From the NCBI GenBank assembly GCA_003254905.1, contig QANU01075165.1, positions 1 to 64,000 on the forward strand: a stretch of DNA of 64,000 bases, in the 5' to 3' direction. This document shows positions 46,714-58,872 of this stretch, piece by piece; the stretch's first letter is position 1, and each line of letters begins with the position of its first letter. A program made the position numbers and the translations under genes. The notes below the pieces were generated by a model. That model was not told the DNA's origin. It saw nothing but the letters and a program-made list of their open reading frames with translations, and ran no database searches. The stretch is from Nissolia schottii. Taxonomy: Eukaryota; Streptophyta; Magnoliopsida; Fabales; Fabaceae.

Positions 46714-48643
46714 TGGAAATCAAATTGCACAAAGACTGCCTTCAGATTTTGCCATTTATTCAAAGGAAAAAGAGAATTTTAAGAGACCAACGAAAGCTTA
46801 TATCCATTTGATAACGCAAGAGAGCGAGATAGACTGGGAAAAATCGAAGTTTCTAAGGATTTCTTCAAGTTGCTATGAATTTAGCTGTCATGATTCCTTC
46901 TCATGACGAAATTTTATTCTCTTGATACTTTATCGTCATTCTTTTGTTTTATTCACCCCAGATATTTAATTCATTGCAATTGATCTGACATTGGATAGTT
47001 GGATTGCTCAAACAAGAATACATAACTGCAGTTGCAGAATTATGCTTATTGAAAATCCTTCCGAGGTAGTAGCAACTTTTTATGTGCTGGCTCCGTATTG
47101 AATCCTTCTGTTCGCTGTGTTCCACCCTTTCATTCAGCAGACTCTAAACGCTAAACGTCAGACTATAGAAAATCTGAACAGGACAAGGTGTTTGTGACGT
47201 CTACACCAAGGTTGGTTGGTGAAGAGATAACACTAATCTTGTTAGAGAGAGCTGTGCTCGGACTAACTCAGAGAGAACTCATATTCGGTTTGAATTGAAT
47301 TATGAATCATTGAATTTTGTACAAGGAGAGCTTGACTCTATAACTAAGCTGAGTCAAGTAACAAGGTATGAACAAAGAAAAATTGGTATGTATACAGAAA
47401 AGTAATCTTAAAAAAAAAATAGAGTTTAAACCATATCTAAAAGGATGATGTCTAAAAGTGGTCTAAAGAAAATTTGAATATGAAACATAATATATAGCGT
47501 GCGGTAGAATTATGGTGGCTACATTAAAATCCTATTACTTTAATTCATGCGGGTAATTTTGGATAATTATTGTATGGGGGTAATTATCCATTAAAGATTG
47601 AGGTTGAGTTAGGATAGGTGTACACAGGTATATTGCCATCTCTATTCTCACATGCACATACTGATGCATGTTTTGATTTCATTTATTTTTTATTTTTAAA
47701 GTAAATTGCCATGTTTTAAAATTACCACAATCTAATATTTTGTTATCAAAACACCCCTTGCAAGGTTTTTAGCCGTTTTGTCTTCATGCATTAGTATTAT
47801 TTAATGTGTTTTGTTCTCCTCAGCTTGTGCTTTTCATGACGTCAATAATCCTAATAAAAGTAGCTGTCCCCAGTTAGCATAACGAACAATGGTCAACACA
47901 TTCTCAGAATGTGTACCAGTCAAATGGTGAAGTGGTGGACAAGGCGGAATGGAAAAAAAAGTCGATGAAAAAAATAGCAAGCACCCTTTCTTGACTAAAA
48001 TTGAGACGGCCATCAATTTTTATATTTGCCATATTACATGGCAAAAAAGGATGGCTGCACACTCCGCGTGCGTCTGTTTGAAAAAGCTTTAAAATAAACT
48101 TATTTCTTATTAATACACTTGAGTATGTGATAATTAATTTATGTTTAAATATTTTAACTAAAAAGTAATTTTAACTTGACATATTTTGTTTGAATTGTAT
48201 AAAAAAAAATTGTTTTTATATGGTAAAGTATTAAAAATGGTATAAAATTATTTTTTATTCTTAAGGATATGAATTATACCTCTTTTTATAATGGGCAATT
48301 CTTTACATGGCAAAACAGCTCTTTTGAAAAAATGTTCAAAGTTTAGCTTCATCTTATTTTGAAAAAAACAGCTTTAACTTTCTACAGAAACAATTTTAAT
48401 TATTTAGTACATTGTTCCTGCACAAGATTAATAAAGTGAAAACAACTTTTGTTGGAAAAAAAACGTTGTGCTATGAGTTTCCCAAACATGCTTTGACTCT
48501 CAGGTCTGAACTCAACTTTCAATTCAAATTTTCCACGTGCTTATTAGTGTTGAATTTAGAGAGAATTGAGTTGAATGAATGTAGCATTACTTGGCATTCA
48601 GGCCAACTATTTATACAAGTAGTGTTTGTTGTTATAGCTGTAT
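46714..48643. other. Intergenic, nothing recognised
   Basis: 3' flank of the DUF3128 gene, then AT-rich DNA with no supported gene. The open frame at 48412-48654 looks like chance. Confidence 0.55.
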
Positions 48644-48651
48644 TAATAGAC

Positions 48652-49534
48652 TAGGGCCGTCAAATGAGATCGGCCCGTTTACATGGTTAAATGAACGAGT
48701 TTTGCATGAAAAAATAAACTTGTGTAAATTTGAAGGAAAAAAAATGGCCCTGTCCGTTTAAGTCTGCGGGCTAAACGGGCCCGCCCGACTGGCTCCCGTG
48801 AATTTTTTTTTAAATTTTTAAAAAAAATTTAATGTTTTTTTAAGACCAAAAACTAAATTATTATTTTTAAAAATTAAGTTAATAAAACTAAATGATAACT
48901 GATACCTCACGTTCAAATTGAAACTCAAATTAAAGTTTTAAATCTTCATCTTGAAGCCCAAATTACAAACTAAATTGCTAAGTTATTTTAGTTATAACAA
49001 AAACATTTTTTAGATATTTTAAAACTTGTTGATTATAGCGCGGGTTTAGACTCTAGGTGTTAATTAAATACATTCTCTTGTTATCCTTTTTTTTTCTATC
49101 AAAGCTTTGCAAATAGTTTCTTAATTGAAAAATGTTATTATTTGTATACCTATCCAAAATTAAAGATTTTGTAACCACAATAAAGAGATAAAGACGAAAA
49201 AGTCACAAAACCTTAATTTTTCTTTATTTATTACCATCAGAAATGGAGCCTCAAATTTTACATAAACTATTTCTTTCTGATTAATTAATAGATAGACGAT
49301 AAAAAAATAGTTAAAAATAACCGCGCATACTTATTCACAACTTTGTATTTAAATCATAAAAAATAGGCCAAAATTTTATTTTTTTTAAAAAAATAAACGG
49401 GCTGGCGGGCTGGCCCATTTAGGCCTGCGGACCGACCATAAATGAGTTGGATCCTAAAAATAGGCACAATTTTGATTATGCCTGTTTACGCCCGCGGGCC
49501 CTAACGGGCTAGGCCGGCTCATTTGACACCCCTA
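48652..49534. mobile_element. Non-autonomous hAT element with perfect 8-bp target duplication
   Basis: The terminus TAGGGCCGTCAAATGAG (48652) is matched by the inverted right end, whose complement reads TAGGGGTGTCAAATGAG. Inner blocks (GGCCCG, GCGGGC) pair as well. The octamer TAATAGAC occurs on both sides (48644-48651 and 49535-49542) without a mismatch. About 883 bases, no coding, AT-rich centre. Confidence 0.82.
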
Positions 49535-49542
49535 TAATAGAC

Positions 49543-50293
49543 TAATAACAATACCAACAGTAACAGAAAAATAACAACTTAACTGTTTCTATTATAATTC
49601 AAAGGGAAACAATAACTGATTTAACTATCAAGTTAAATAACTAAATGTATCTAATGTAAATACATTTCATTATACTCTAATAATTAGTCAATAGTGTTCC
49701 AACTATTGTTTGGCAGCACTCTTTTATCAAACATTGTTCTTGTTTGTGGGTCATAGATGGCTACACACACTCTCAAATCCTCAACTTCAACTTAAAATGT
49801 TCGAACAATGCTATGGTGACAACCATTTGAGACTACGGTAGACTCCACATCTTTGTGTAGTTATTTTAGAGTTATCGCAAATGATTGTCATTCTATCTGT
49901 TAAGAATATTATTATATCTCTGATTTATTTTAAATTAATCTAATGTTTATTTAGTTTGATTACTTTCGATTTATGTTGATTTTATATTTATGTTCTGGTT
50001 CTATTTCTTAGTCTTTTTATATGCATTTTCCATTGTATCAAATCACAACCTTCAGTAATACAATATATTTTTCTCGAGTTATATTCCTTACTTATTGCTT
50101 TCTTATTTTTATTGATTAATCATGGATCTCACACTATCATCCTATCATTTCTCAAAATGTTCAAACGAATAATAGACTATGTTCAAGTGACGGATCTCCT
50201 ATTTAACAAGAACACAACTCCGCTTCTACCCTAAATAATACTAAATTGTGCTAGCAAAAACTTTGACCCTTTAGTTTTGGGAAGAGAGAAAAA
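49543..50293. other. Upstream region of the first ANR gene
   Basis: AT-rich, no gene. No CACGTG G-box and no obvious TATA box are seen in the 400 bases before the ATG, in contrast with the second ANR gene. Confidence 0.55.
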
Positions 50294-51913
50294 ATGGCCA
50301 GTATCAAGCAAATAGGAAAGGAGAAGGCTTGTGTGATTGGTGGCGCTAGTTTTATGGCATCTTTGCTGATCAAGCGGTTGCTTGAAAAGGGTTATGCTAT
50401 CAATACCACTGTTAGAGACCCAAGTACATATCTCTCTCCCTCCCTCTGCATCACATCTCTCTATTATGTCATAGTAGAAACATTTATCTATTCATAAAAG
50501 AATAGAGTCCAAATAAGACTATGCTATATATGAACTCAAGTTTTTATTTTGGAATTTTGTGCAGATAATCCTAGCAAAATATCTCACCTTGTGGCACTGC
50601 AAAGCTTGGGCGAATTGAACATATTTGGAGCAGATTTAACAGTCGAAGAAGATTTTGATGCCCCTATAGCAGGCTGTGAACTTATCTTCCAATTTGCCAC
50701 ACCAGTGAACTTTGCTTCTGAAGATCCTGAGGTAGATTGAAACACTTCAACTATAGATTTCATTACAATTTTCACAATAAAATTGGATGCTGTTACAACA
50801 CCTGTGTGTGTGTGTTGAAAGTATAATTAATGCAAAAATGCTTTTGCTATTATTGTTACTATTCAGAATGACATGATCAAGCCAGCAATCAAAGGTGTAT
50901 TGAATGTGTTGAAAGCATGTAAACGAGCGAAAGAGGTTAAACGAGTGATCTTAACATCATCAACAGCTGCTGTAACTATAAACCAACTCAGTGGGACAGG
51001 TTTGGTTATGGATGAAAGCAATTGGAGTGATGTTGAGTACTTGAACACTGCAAAGCCACACAGTTGGGTAAATAACCAAACCTTATTCAGGACATTGCCA
51101 TTCCTAATTGGAAAAAGGGATTAACTCAACGGATTAGTTTCTGAAGTTAGCTCCTTCATCTAAATGTGCAGGGATACCCTGCCTCCAAGGCACAAGCTGA
51201 GAAGGCTGCATGGGAATTCGCCAAAGAAAATGGCATTGATCTCATCACTGTGATACCTACCCTGACATCTGGTCCTTCTCTGACTCCAGACATCCCAGTG
51301 AGTGTTGGCATCGCCACATCACTCATAACAGGTTCGAAAACTTGTCAAATCCTGGTTTAAGCATTTTGACAAACACTTAGTAAGCACAAATATTAGTCGA
51401 CTCATTATGAGTGTCTCATTGACACTTTGATACCTTTGCAGGCAATGGTTTCCTGCTTAAAGCATTGAAAGGCATGCAATTGCTGTCAGGTTCAATATCA
51501 TTGACACATGTGGAGGATATTTGCCGAGCACATGTGTTCGTGGCGGAGAAGGAATCGGCTTCCGGCCGATACATTTGCTGTGCTCACAATACTAGTGTTC
51601 CTGAGCTTGCTAAGTTTCTTAGCAACCGATACCCTCAGTATCAAATTCCAACAGAGTAAGCTTCAGATAGTCTGATTTCCTTATGATTAAATGACAGTGT
51701 AAAACTCTTTTATCTCGCAAAGCATAATAATTAAACTCTTTTATGCATGTATGATTTGGTTATTGCAGATTGGAGGATTGCCCTTCCAAGGCAAAGGTAG
51801 TGATCTCTGCTGAGAAGCTTATCAAAGAAGGGTTCAGTTTCAAGTACGGGATTGAAGAGATCTTTGACCACACTGTGGAGTACTTGAAGAAAAAGGGGGT
51901 CCTCAAGAACTAA
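50294..51913 (+). CDS. ANR: Anthocyanidin reductase, upstream copy (altered NADPH motif)
   Basis: ANR (BANYULS) reduces anthocyanidins with NADPH to 2,3-cis-flavan-3-ols such as (-)-epicatechin, the units of condensed tannins; it acts in the cytosol. Six exons: 50294-50423, 50565-50731, 50867-51067, 51172-51331, 51442-51655, 51769-51913; 338 aa, the family length. Extended short-chain dehydrogenase fold. The catalytic residues are present: Ser in LTSS (130/131), Tyr168 and Lys172 in YPASK. The dinucleotide motif departs from the family: GGASFMAS where ANRs have GGTGFVAS, so the middle Gly of GxxGxxA (residue 19) is Ser. Another unusual change is QFATPVN for QLATPVN (residue 87). All splice sites and the frame are intact, so it could be expressed. 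Its duplicate lies about 6 kb downstream. Whether the enzyme works is not decided by the sequence. Confidence 0.93.
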
Positions 51914-52881
51914 AATTTGAAACGTTTTCTTGCACACTCCTTGCAGTTGCCTATCCAAGAAGGAATTTACGTGGAATAATAATAGGATAACATCACAAGC
52001 TTTTTGTGAAATGGAAAATAAATAAATAAATAAATGCATGAATGAATGAATCATTGAACAACTTGTTGTTATTACTTCTTTTGGGTAAAGAATTGAATTG
52101 AATTGAATTGAACCTCTTGTAACTTTTGGTGGGAGATTTGGGACTTCCCACTCATAGTGTATGGTGAGCCTTCATCAGTTCACCTTGAAATTAGAAAAGA
52201 AACCACAAAAATAACCCTTGAAAAAATACTAAAAATAAGGAGGAGTAATAAACTATTTTTTTTTTTACAAAATATTGTACGAAATCTAAAATCTAATGTT
52301 GATGGAAAGAGTGGGTTAAAAATACAAACAAAACAGCAATCAAAATGATTCCTTTTTCATTTTGAAGCCAACTAAATGACAGTTAACTACCATTCTCGAA
52401 CAGTTTAATTAATTAGGTGCGTCATGGAGCCTAATACATAGCCCGAATTATTTTCGCACGTGCTAAAAATCTTTTCTGATGTACATTTTGTTCTGACTTA
52501 TATCTAATTGTGAATAGAAATACTACGAAGGTAGTTCAACAAATGTTAAATTGTGTTGTTATCGTGGCATAACTTAATTGTGAAACATGTCGGCGCGAAT
52601 GAAAAGGATAGTTTAAATTGAGTGACTAGGTCACAATAGTCATGATCGAAAATAAAATTCACATAGATTAGATGATAAATAAAAATGTATCGGGAAATCT
52701 TCATATTCGCAATCTACTCTGGTGACAAGTTATATCAAGCGTTGTCTTGTTAGATCGATCGTAAGTAGCTGGATGAATTATGTTAGTGGCTTGTTGTTAC
52801 CCGGAGGCAAGAGCCAGTATCTAGTAGCGAGTGGTGATCTTTTATAGATAAAGATCACAAAATGTGCTGCACTCTTGATTT

Positions 52882-53364
52882 TTGGTACATGAATCACTAT
52901 TGTTGTGGTTAGAGAAAGTTGCAAGCCAAGTAAATGACAATTTAGGGTCTCTATTGAGGCATTGGAAAACCATTAACTGCCACTGTACAAATACTGTGAT
53001 GAGTTGTATATACATGCTGGTAATCTTTGTCTTTGTCATAGGTCTACTATTGTGTGTGCACTGGGGTCTTTGGAGTCCTTTATCCGATTCAGGTGAGCTC
53101 ATGCATCTCAGAAACTCCAATGAGGTTCATGAGTGCGTATGTATATTGTGCAGGGATAATGGTGTTGATGAGGTGAGGCTGTTATTCCTACATCATTTAG
53201 AGTTATTGCTACCTGTGTGTGCCTGCTTAGTGAAGTCTGAATGGCGGTTGGATGTATATGTGCTATATATCAAAACCTTGTTTCTTGACTATGCTGAATT
53301 ATTTGAGCATGTTCCCTTGAGCACTGGAGTCCTTAATTTGCAGTCCTTTTTCCATCTCAAGTGA
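52882..53364 (+). other. Unassigned 160-codon open frame
   Basis: An uninterrupted frame with a hydrophobic stretch (YMLVIFVFVIGLLLCVHWGL) and many Cys and Leu. It matches no family I know. The composition resembles translated AT-rich non-coding DNA, and no splice partner or promoter was found. It may be a non-coding transcript or chance. Confidence 0.15.
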
Positions 53365-55248
53365 GCATGTTTTGGAGGCTACAAGGATTTTTGAGAGTGC
53401 AACATTAGGCAAGAAGGATATTTAGTCTAATATGACTAATTAAATTTGGAAATATCGATATTATGTATCATATGAAGTTGCTTCATGCCATATCAATCTG
53501 CAGAATATGTTTATTTTGTTTTCCAAGCTGCTTCATGCCTTCTTTTGTTGGGACATTAATTGTTGATGGATTGAACTTTTGGCTTTGTCATGATTTTCTT
53601 GGGAGTTATTACTTCTAATGTGAAGCTAAAAGTCTCTGTCTTGCTTTGGTCAGTTGCTCTAATTGTGTGGAAGGTGCTGTTTAGGTACAAGGGAGTTTGA
53701 ACTCATAATCATAGCTACAACAAAATTGGTGATGGTTTTAATTAAACGATGAGAAAGATGATTTTTAGGTGAATAAGTTGTTAACTGTGGAGCATTCAGT
53801 GGGTAAGGATATTGATCCTATGTATTTTGTTTTTGAGGGGTTATATTTTGGATGTCCTTTAATTTGCTTAAGTTGAGTACTTTTTTTTCTCTCTTAAAAA
53901 GTTAAAGATTTTTTTCGTTGAGTTTTTTCCGGAAAGGTTTTTAATGAGACCCTTCTCTTATTTGTTAGTGTGTTTAGTGGGTGTGGGAGTAAGTGGGTAG
54001 TTTTTGTTTTTTTGTTAGATTTTTCTTTATCTGTTGTTCCTCTTTTTCGTTCTTTTTCAGGACATGCATTCTTTTACATGTAGCTAACCATCGGAAAAAA
54101 AAAATGACAATTTTGGTTGCAGCTCACAATGAAGAGAAGGTGCACAACTTGGTCATTTTGTAAATATGATTGCATTATAAAAGCCTTCATATGGAACTTC
54201 ATAATCCAAGCCTTCGGACTTCATTTGTGAACCCATGTTATGCACTCAACAATTTAGGAACTACATTTGTTCACGTTGGTTAACCAAGAGTTTGTTTTAA
54301 CTTCATTTTATACTCTATTTGTGTTGAGTGCATACACTGTTAAAAAAATACCGTAAAATATTTTGGATGTATTTAAAATTTAGGTTTCAAGTGGATTGTA
54401 GCCTTCTTTTCAGGCTGTTTAAAAATCTTCATTATGATAGAATAAGTAAGTAAATTGAAATAATTGAATTCAAATCCGTTGTTTGGAATGTTTATAAAAT
54501 GAATTGAATTAATTATTTAGACTATTTAATCTTTCATTAATAAAACATCATATTTTAATAAAAAAATTTAATTATTCATTAGACAAACATGACACAATCA
54601 AAATCAAACCAAAGCGCTTTATTAAAAAAGTTTATTAGGAGCGTCTTTTCTCCAGAAATTTTTTTCTCAATACATCGCATACAACCTAAATAACCCTGCG
54701 TAAGCAACTATGACTACGATTCCATTTCTTTTAGATTGTCTCATATTACCAACAATGAAAGCATATATCTTTCAAATGTAATTCTAACAAAGATGTGTTA
54801 TGAAATGGCAGCTAAGTAGCTAACAATGTGCTCACAAACAAGACTTCTACAACATATGAAGCTAATAATTTCAAACAACAAACTTCAAAAACACATGAAG
54901 CAAAATCATATATGTCAATGCCAACAAATTAATTAACAAATAAACCACAAAATCAAAATCAAAGTGCCAACAAACATGCTTCTTACACATATAGCAACAA
55001 ATTAATCAATCACACCAACACACACACACACACACATATATTTCATACACAATCAAATTAATTAATCATACACTAATGTCATACAAATTAATTATATATT
55101 TCAAAATTGAACCCTAATTGATCCTTGTAATTTTGAATTGGTCACTGTAAGAACCTAAGGTAGATTGAATTAGTGGTTTATTTTATAATTTTATATTATA
55201 AGAATCTATTTTAAATTTTTGCATTCGGTGCAAAGGCTTTACTGATCA

Positions 55249-55249
<1 letters not shown>

Positions 55250-55289
<40 letters not shown>

Positions 55290-55290
55290 N
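55250..55290. repeat. (TA)n microsatellite with unresolved base
   Basis: About 20 TA units ending in N at 55290. Confidence 0.9.
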
Positions 55291-56052
55291 TATACATCCA
55301 TATTTTTTTATGAAGCATATTATTAATAGACATTCATCTAATATCAAAGTAAAGAGAAAAGAAGAAGAGTACAAAACAAGAAGAGAATAAATGAACAAAA
55401 ACAAAGAAGAAGAAGCAAGTTGAGGTAAAACGTGAGTTACGTGAGAAAACGATATACCAATAAGGGACTGGAAGCAAGAGTTGTCGCAGAGAAGCATAGC
55501 ACAACAGAGGCAACGAGAAGTCACGTAACATGGTAAAGAAGATGAAAATGGGAAAATAAGAGAATGGTAAATTTGAGTTTTTCTATCTTATGTTAAAATT
55601 CATGTGAATTATACAAATTAAACTTAAGTCTAATTTAGTTTTTAACTTAATCAAAGAATTGAATTTTATTCTCACCTTAATTAGGTCTGATTTATTTTAT
55701 TAATAGACTTTTATTCTTCACCTTTATTTATAGACGTAAACTTTAACCAGAACCACTTGAATTTCTTATGTAATTTATTATTACGCTGCTGCCCGCGTAA
55801 TTGGTTCTTGTGCTACTTTATTGCTGCTTTGTGAGACTCTCCGATCTCGTAACAATTGATACAAGCACTTAAATCCATGTGATCCTTTTAAAATATTGTA
55901 GGACCTACTTTAAGTCTTTGTATCGGTCTCTCTTGACTTAAGATAGTGAACAACAACCATAATATAATAGGACAGAAAGAATGGAAGGTTAAAGATTTGA
56001 TTTCCTACGACTCGTTGATGTTGAGTCGTTGGTGGTGGGAGACCATATACAT

Positions 56053-56058
56053 CACGTG
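56053..56058. promoter_or_regulatory. G-box upstream of the second ANR gene
   Basis: CACGTG lies 184 bases before the ATG. BANYULS is controlled by MYB-bHLH-WD40 complexes (TT2/TT8/TTG1), whose bHLH partner can bind E/G-boxes. A TATTTAAG motif at about 56126-56133 could be the TATA box. Confidence 0.45.
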
Positions 56059-56236
56059 TTCACCTTCAATTAAAACACGGAAGATGAAACTGCATGTATG
56101 CACGTTCAAGTAACTGAAACGCCCCTATTTAAGAGCCAAACGACCTTGCCTCATATCCTAAGTGACATTAAACTGACCCACTTATATTATTTTCATTCAT
56201 CCTTTGGAGAGTAAAAGAGAGAGAGAGAGAGAGAAC

Positions 56237-56716
56237 ATGGCAAGTACTAACCAAATCGGGAAGAAGAAGGCTTGTGTGATTGGTGGCACTGGGTTTGTGG
56301 CATCTTTGCTGATCAAGCAGTTGCTTGAGAAGGGTTATGTTGTCAATACCACTGTTAGAGACCCAGGTCAGGTTCTTCTTCTCTTTCTTTCTTATACACA
56401 ACGATATGCACCCATGCACTCAAACAAACACATACAGATTCCTTTGTATGTCTAGAAATTTTACATTTTTTATTTCAAAGTATAAGCTAATATTTTGACC
56501 CTTGAAAAATTGAGATGAATTTCATGAATCATAAAACAACTACAACAGCATAGTTTGTTCTCAATAAACAGGGGTTCATTATTGTATAGATCAAGCAATG
56601 TACCATATATGTAGATAAACTACTTCAATCATCAACCATAAAAAATAATATCAAAATCTTTTTGTGTATAATATATAAATTTATGAGAGTAATTAAATTA
56701 ATGTTAAAAGACTTAC

Positions 56717-56763
<47 letters not shown>

Positions 56764-57524
56764 AATATTGCAAAGTAAGAGGTTACGACATGAGTGAATG
56801 GCAAGTGAAGCAACAGTGAAGAAGAAAGTAGAAACCCAAAGAGACCAATTAGTTATAGCTAAGTTCAAGCAGTATGAGGCCTAACACTCCTTCCTGAAGT
56901 AGCATTGATGAATATAGAATCTAAATGAGATATTGTTGTGAAGAAAAGCTTTTGTTAATTTGGTGTTTAAATTGTTGCAGATAATCTTAGAAAAATAGCT
57001 CACCTGGTGGCGCTGAAAAATTTGGGAGAACTGAAAATATTTGGAGCAGATTTAACAGTTGAAGAAGGCTTTGACGCCCCTATAGCAGGCTGTGAACTTG
57101 TCTTCCAACTTGCTACACCAGTGAACTTTGCTTCTGAAGATCCTGAGGTAGATATTTCATATTTGAAACACTTTCACAGCCATATCAGATACCTTTTGCA
57201 CGTGTGTTGAAGAAAAACAAAAAAAGGAATGTAAAAATGCTTCTGCTATTATTACTATTTCAGAACGACATGATCAAGCCAGCAATCAAGGGTGTATTGA
57301 ATGTATTGAAAGCATGTGCGCGAGCAAAAGAAGTTAAACGAGTTGTCTTAACATCATCAGCAGCTGCTGTAACTATAAACCAACTCAACGGGGCAGGTTT
57401 GGTTATGGATGAAAGAAACTGGAGTGATGTTGATTACTTGAACACTGCAAAGCCACCTACTTGGGTAATAACAGCGAAAACCCTCTTCACATTTCCATTC
57501 CTAATTGGAAAATATGAACTCACT

Positions 57525-57579
<55 letters not shown>

Positions 57580-58337
57580 TTCTGAAGTGTAAAGTTCATC
57601 CAAATTAAATGTGCAGGGGTACCCTGCCTCTAAAGTACTAGCTGAGAAGGCGGCATGGGAATTTGCAGAAGGGAATCACATTGATCTCATCACTGTGATA
57701 CCAAGCCTCACTGTTGGTCCTTCTCTCACCCCAGATATCCCATCCAGTGTTGCCCTTGCCACCTCCCTTATAACAGGTCCCAAAACTTCCAAACAAACTG
57801 CTTTGAGGAATTTGGTCAAACACCCACTAAGCACCATGATAATTGACTCTTTAGTATTTCATTGACACTTTAACACCTTGTTTCAGGCAATGGTTTCCTC
57901 ATAAATGGTTTGAAAGGCATGCAGTCGCTGTCAGGTTCAATATCAATCACTCATGTGGAGGATATTTGCCGAGCGCATGTTTTTCTGGCAGAGAAGGAAT
58001 CGGCTTCTGGCCGATACATATGTTGTGCTCACAATACTAGTGTTCCTGAGCTTGCCAAGTTTCTCAGCAACCGGTACCCTCAGTATCAAATTCAAACTGA
58101 GTAAGCTTCTATTGCGAATCCATCAATATAGTGTTTTCAAGGGCTCCCTTTCTCAAACTTGTTTTCTCAAGTGCCATTTTTTGTAAGTGCAGATTTGATG
58201 ATTGCCCCTCCAAAGCAAAGTTGATTGTCTCTGCTGAGAAGCTTATCAAAGAAGGGTTCAGTTTCAAGCATGGGATTGAAGAAATCTTTGACCAGACTGT
58301 AGAGTACTTAAAGAGTAAGGGGGCTCTCAAGAACTAA
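56237..58337 (+). CDS. ANR: Anthocyanidin reductase, downstream copy
   Basis: Second ANR of the tandem pair, with the same reaction and fold as its neighbour. Exons: 56237-56366, 56981-57147, 57264-57464, 57617-57776, 57887-58100, 58193-58337. Exon lengths (130, 167, 201, 160, 214, 145) are identical to those of the upstream copy, and the product is 338 aa. The NADPH motif is canonical (GGTGFVAS, residues 16-23). LTSSAAAV, Tyr168/Lys172 in YPASK, QLATPVN and the C-terminal FDQTVEYLKSKGALKN are also family-like. Introns are longer than in copy 1 and carry microsatellites: (ATT)n in intron 1 and (TA)n in intron 3. Both copies share the GYICCAHNTSVPELAKF-like block (SGRYICCAHNTSV). A GA repeat directly precedes the ATG. 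This is probably the functional epicatechin-producing copy. Confidence 0.96.
56718..56760. repeat. (ATT)n microsatellite in ANR intron 1
   Basis: About 14 ATT units in the first intron of the downstream ANR. Confidence 0.92.
57528..57577. repeat. (TA)n microsatellite in ANR intron 3
   Basis: About 24 TA units, absent from the same intron of the upstream copy. Confidence 0.92.
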
Positions 58338-58872
58338 GTTTTGATAAGTTTAAATGACGCAGAAAACTTTCTGCTTTATGTTTGTGGCAATCTATTTCAT
58401 GAAGTTCAGTGTGATATATTAAGCTAAGAATAACTTTATATCAAGGGAACAGTAGGTTCATCTCTGAACTGTCAGTCTCCTACAGTATTGTTGCCTTGGA
58501 TACAAAACTCTGATGTTTCCACTTAGTTAAGAGGAGAAATCCCATCCAAATCTCAATTGGATTATGGTTAATTTTCAGATATTCTGCACAATTTTGTAAT
58601 TATTACAATCACAGACAATACGTGCTTACATTTAACATAACCAGACATGCACATCAAGATATCCACCAGATCAGACCATAATAGCCTTTCAATGCTAACT
58701 AGAAGATATGAAGCAATCTAAACTTGCAAGATACTCCCACACATATTCACGACATTGTTCCCCATCAACTTTGTAATTCCAGCTGGGCAAAGAATTTAAA
58801 TGGTTAACCAAGTAAACAAGATAGAAAGCAGATGATGTTTACACATCCAGAAACACTATCAGACTACAAAGC
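58338..58872. other. Convergent 3' flanks of ANR and the kinase gene
   Basis: No gene. It holds the two 3' UTRs of the convergent genes. Confidence 0.7.

Larger units (their letters stand above)
51914..56052. other. Spacer between the two ANR genes
   Basis: 4.3 kb without a supported gene. It contains the orphan frame at 52882-53364, short (CA)n runs near 55020, and a (TA)n array with one N at 55290. Otherwise it is AT-rich. Confidence 0.5.

Noticed and set aside
56801-57210. Separate short gene in ANR exon 2 of the downstream copy
   Set aside because: The frame is the ANR exon itself, read on into its intron.
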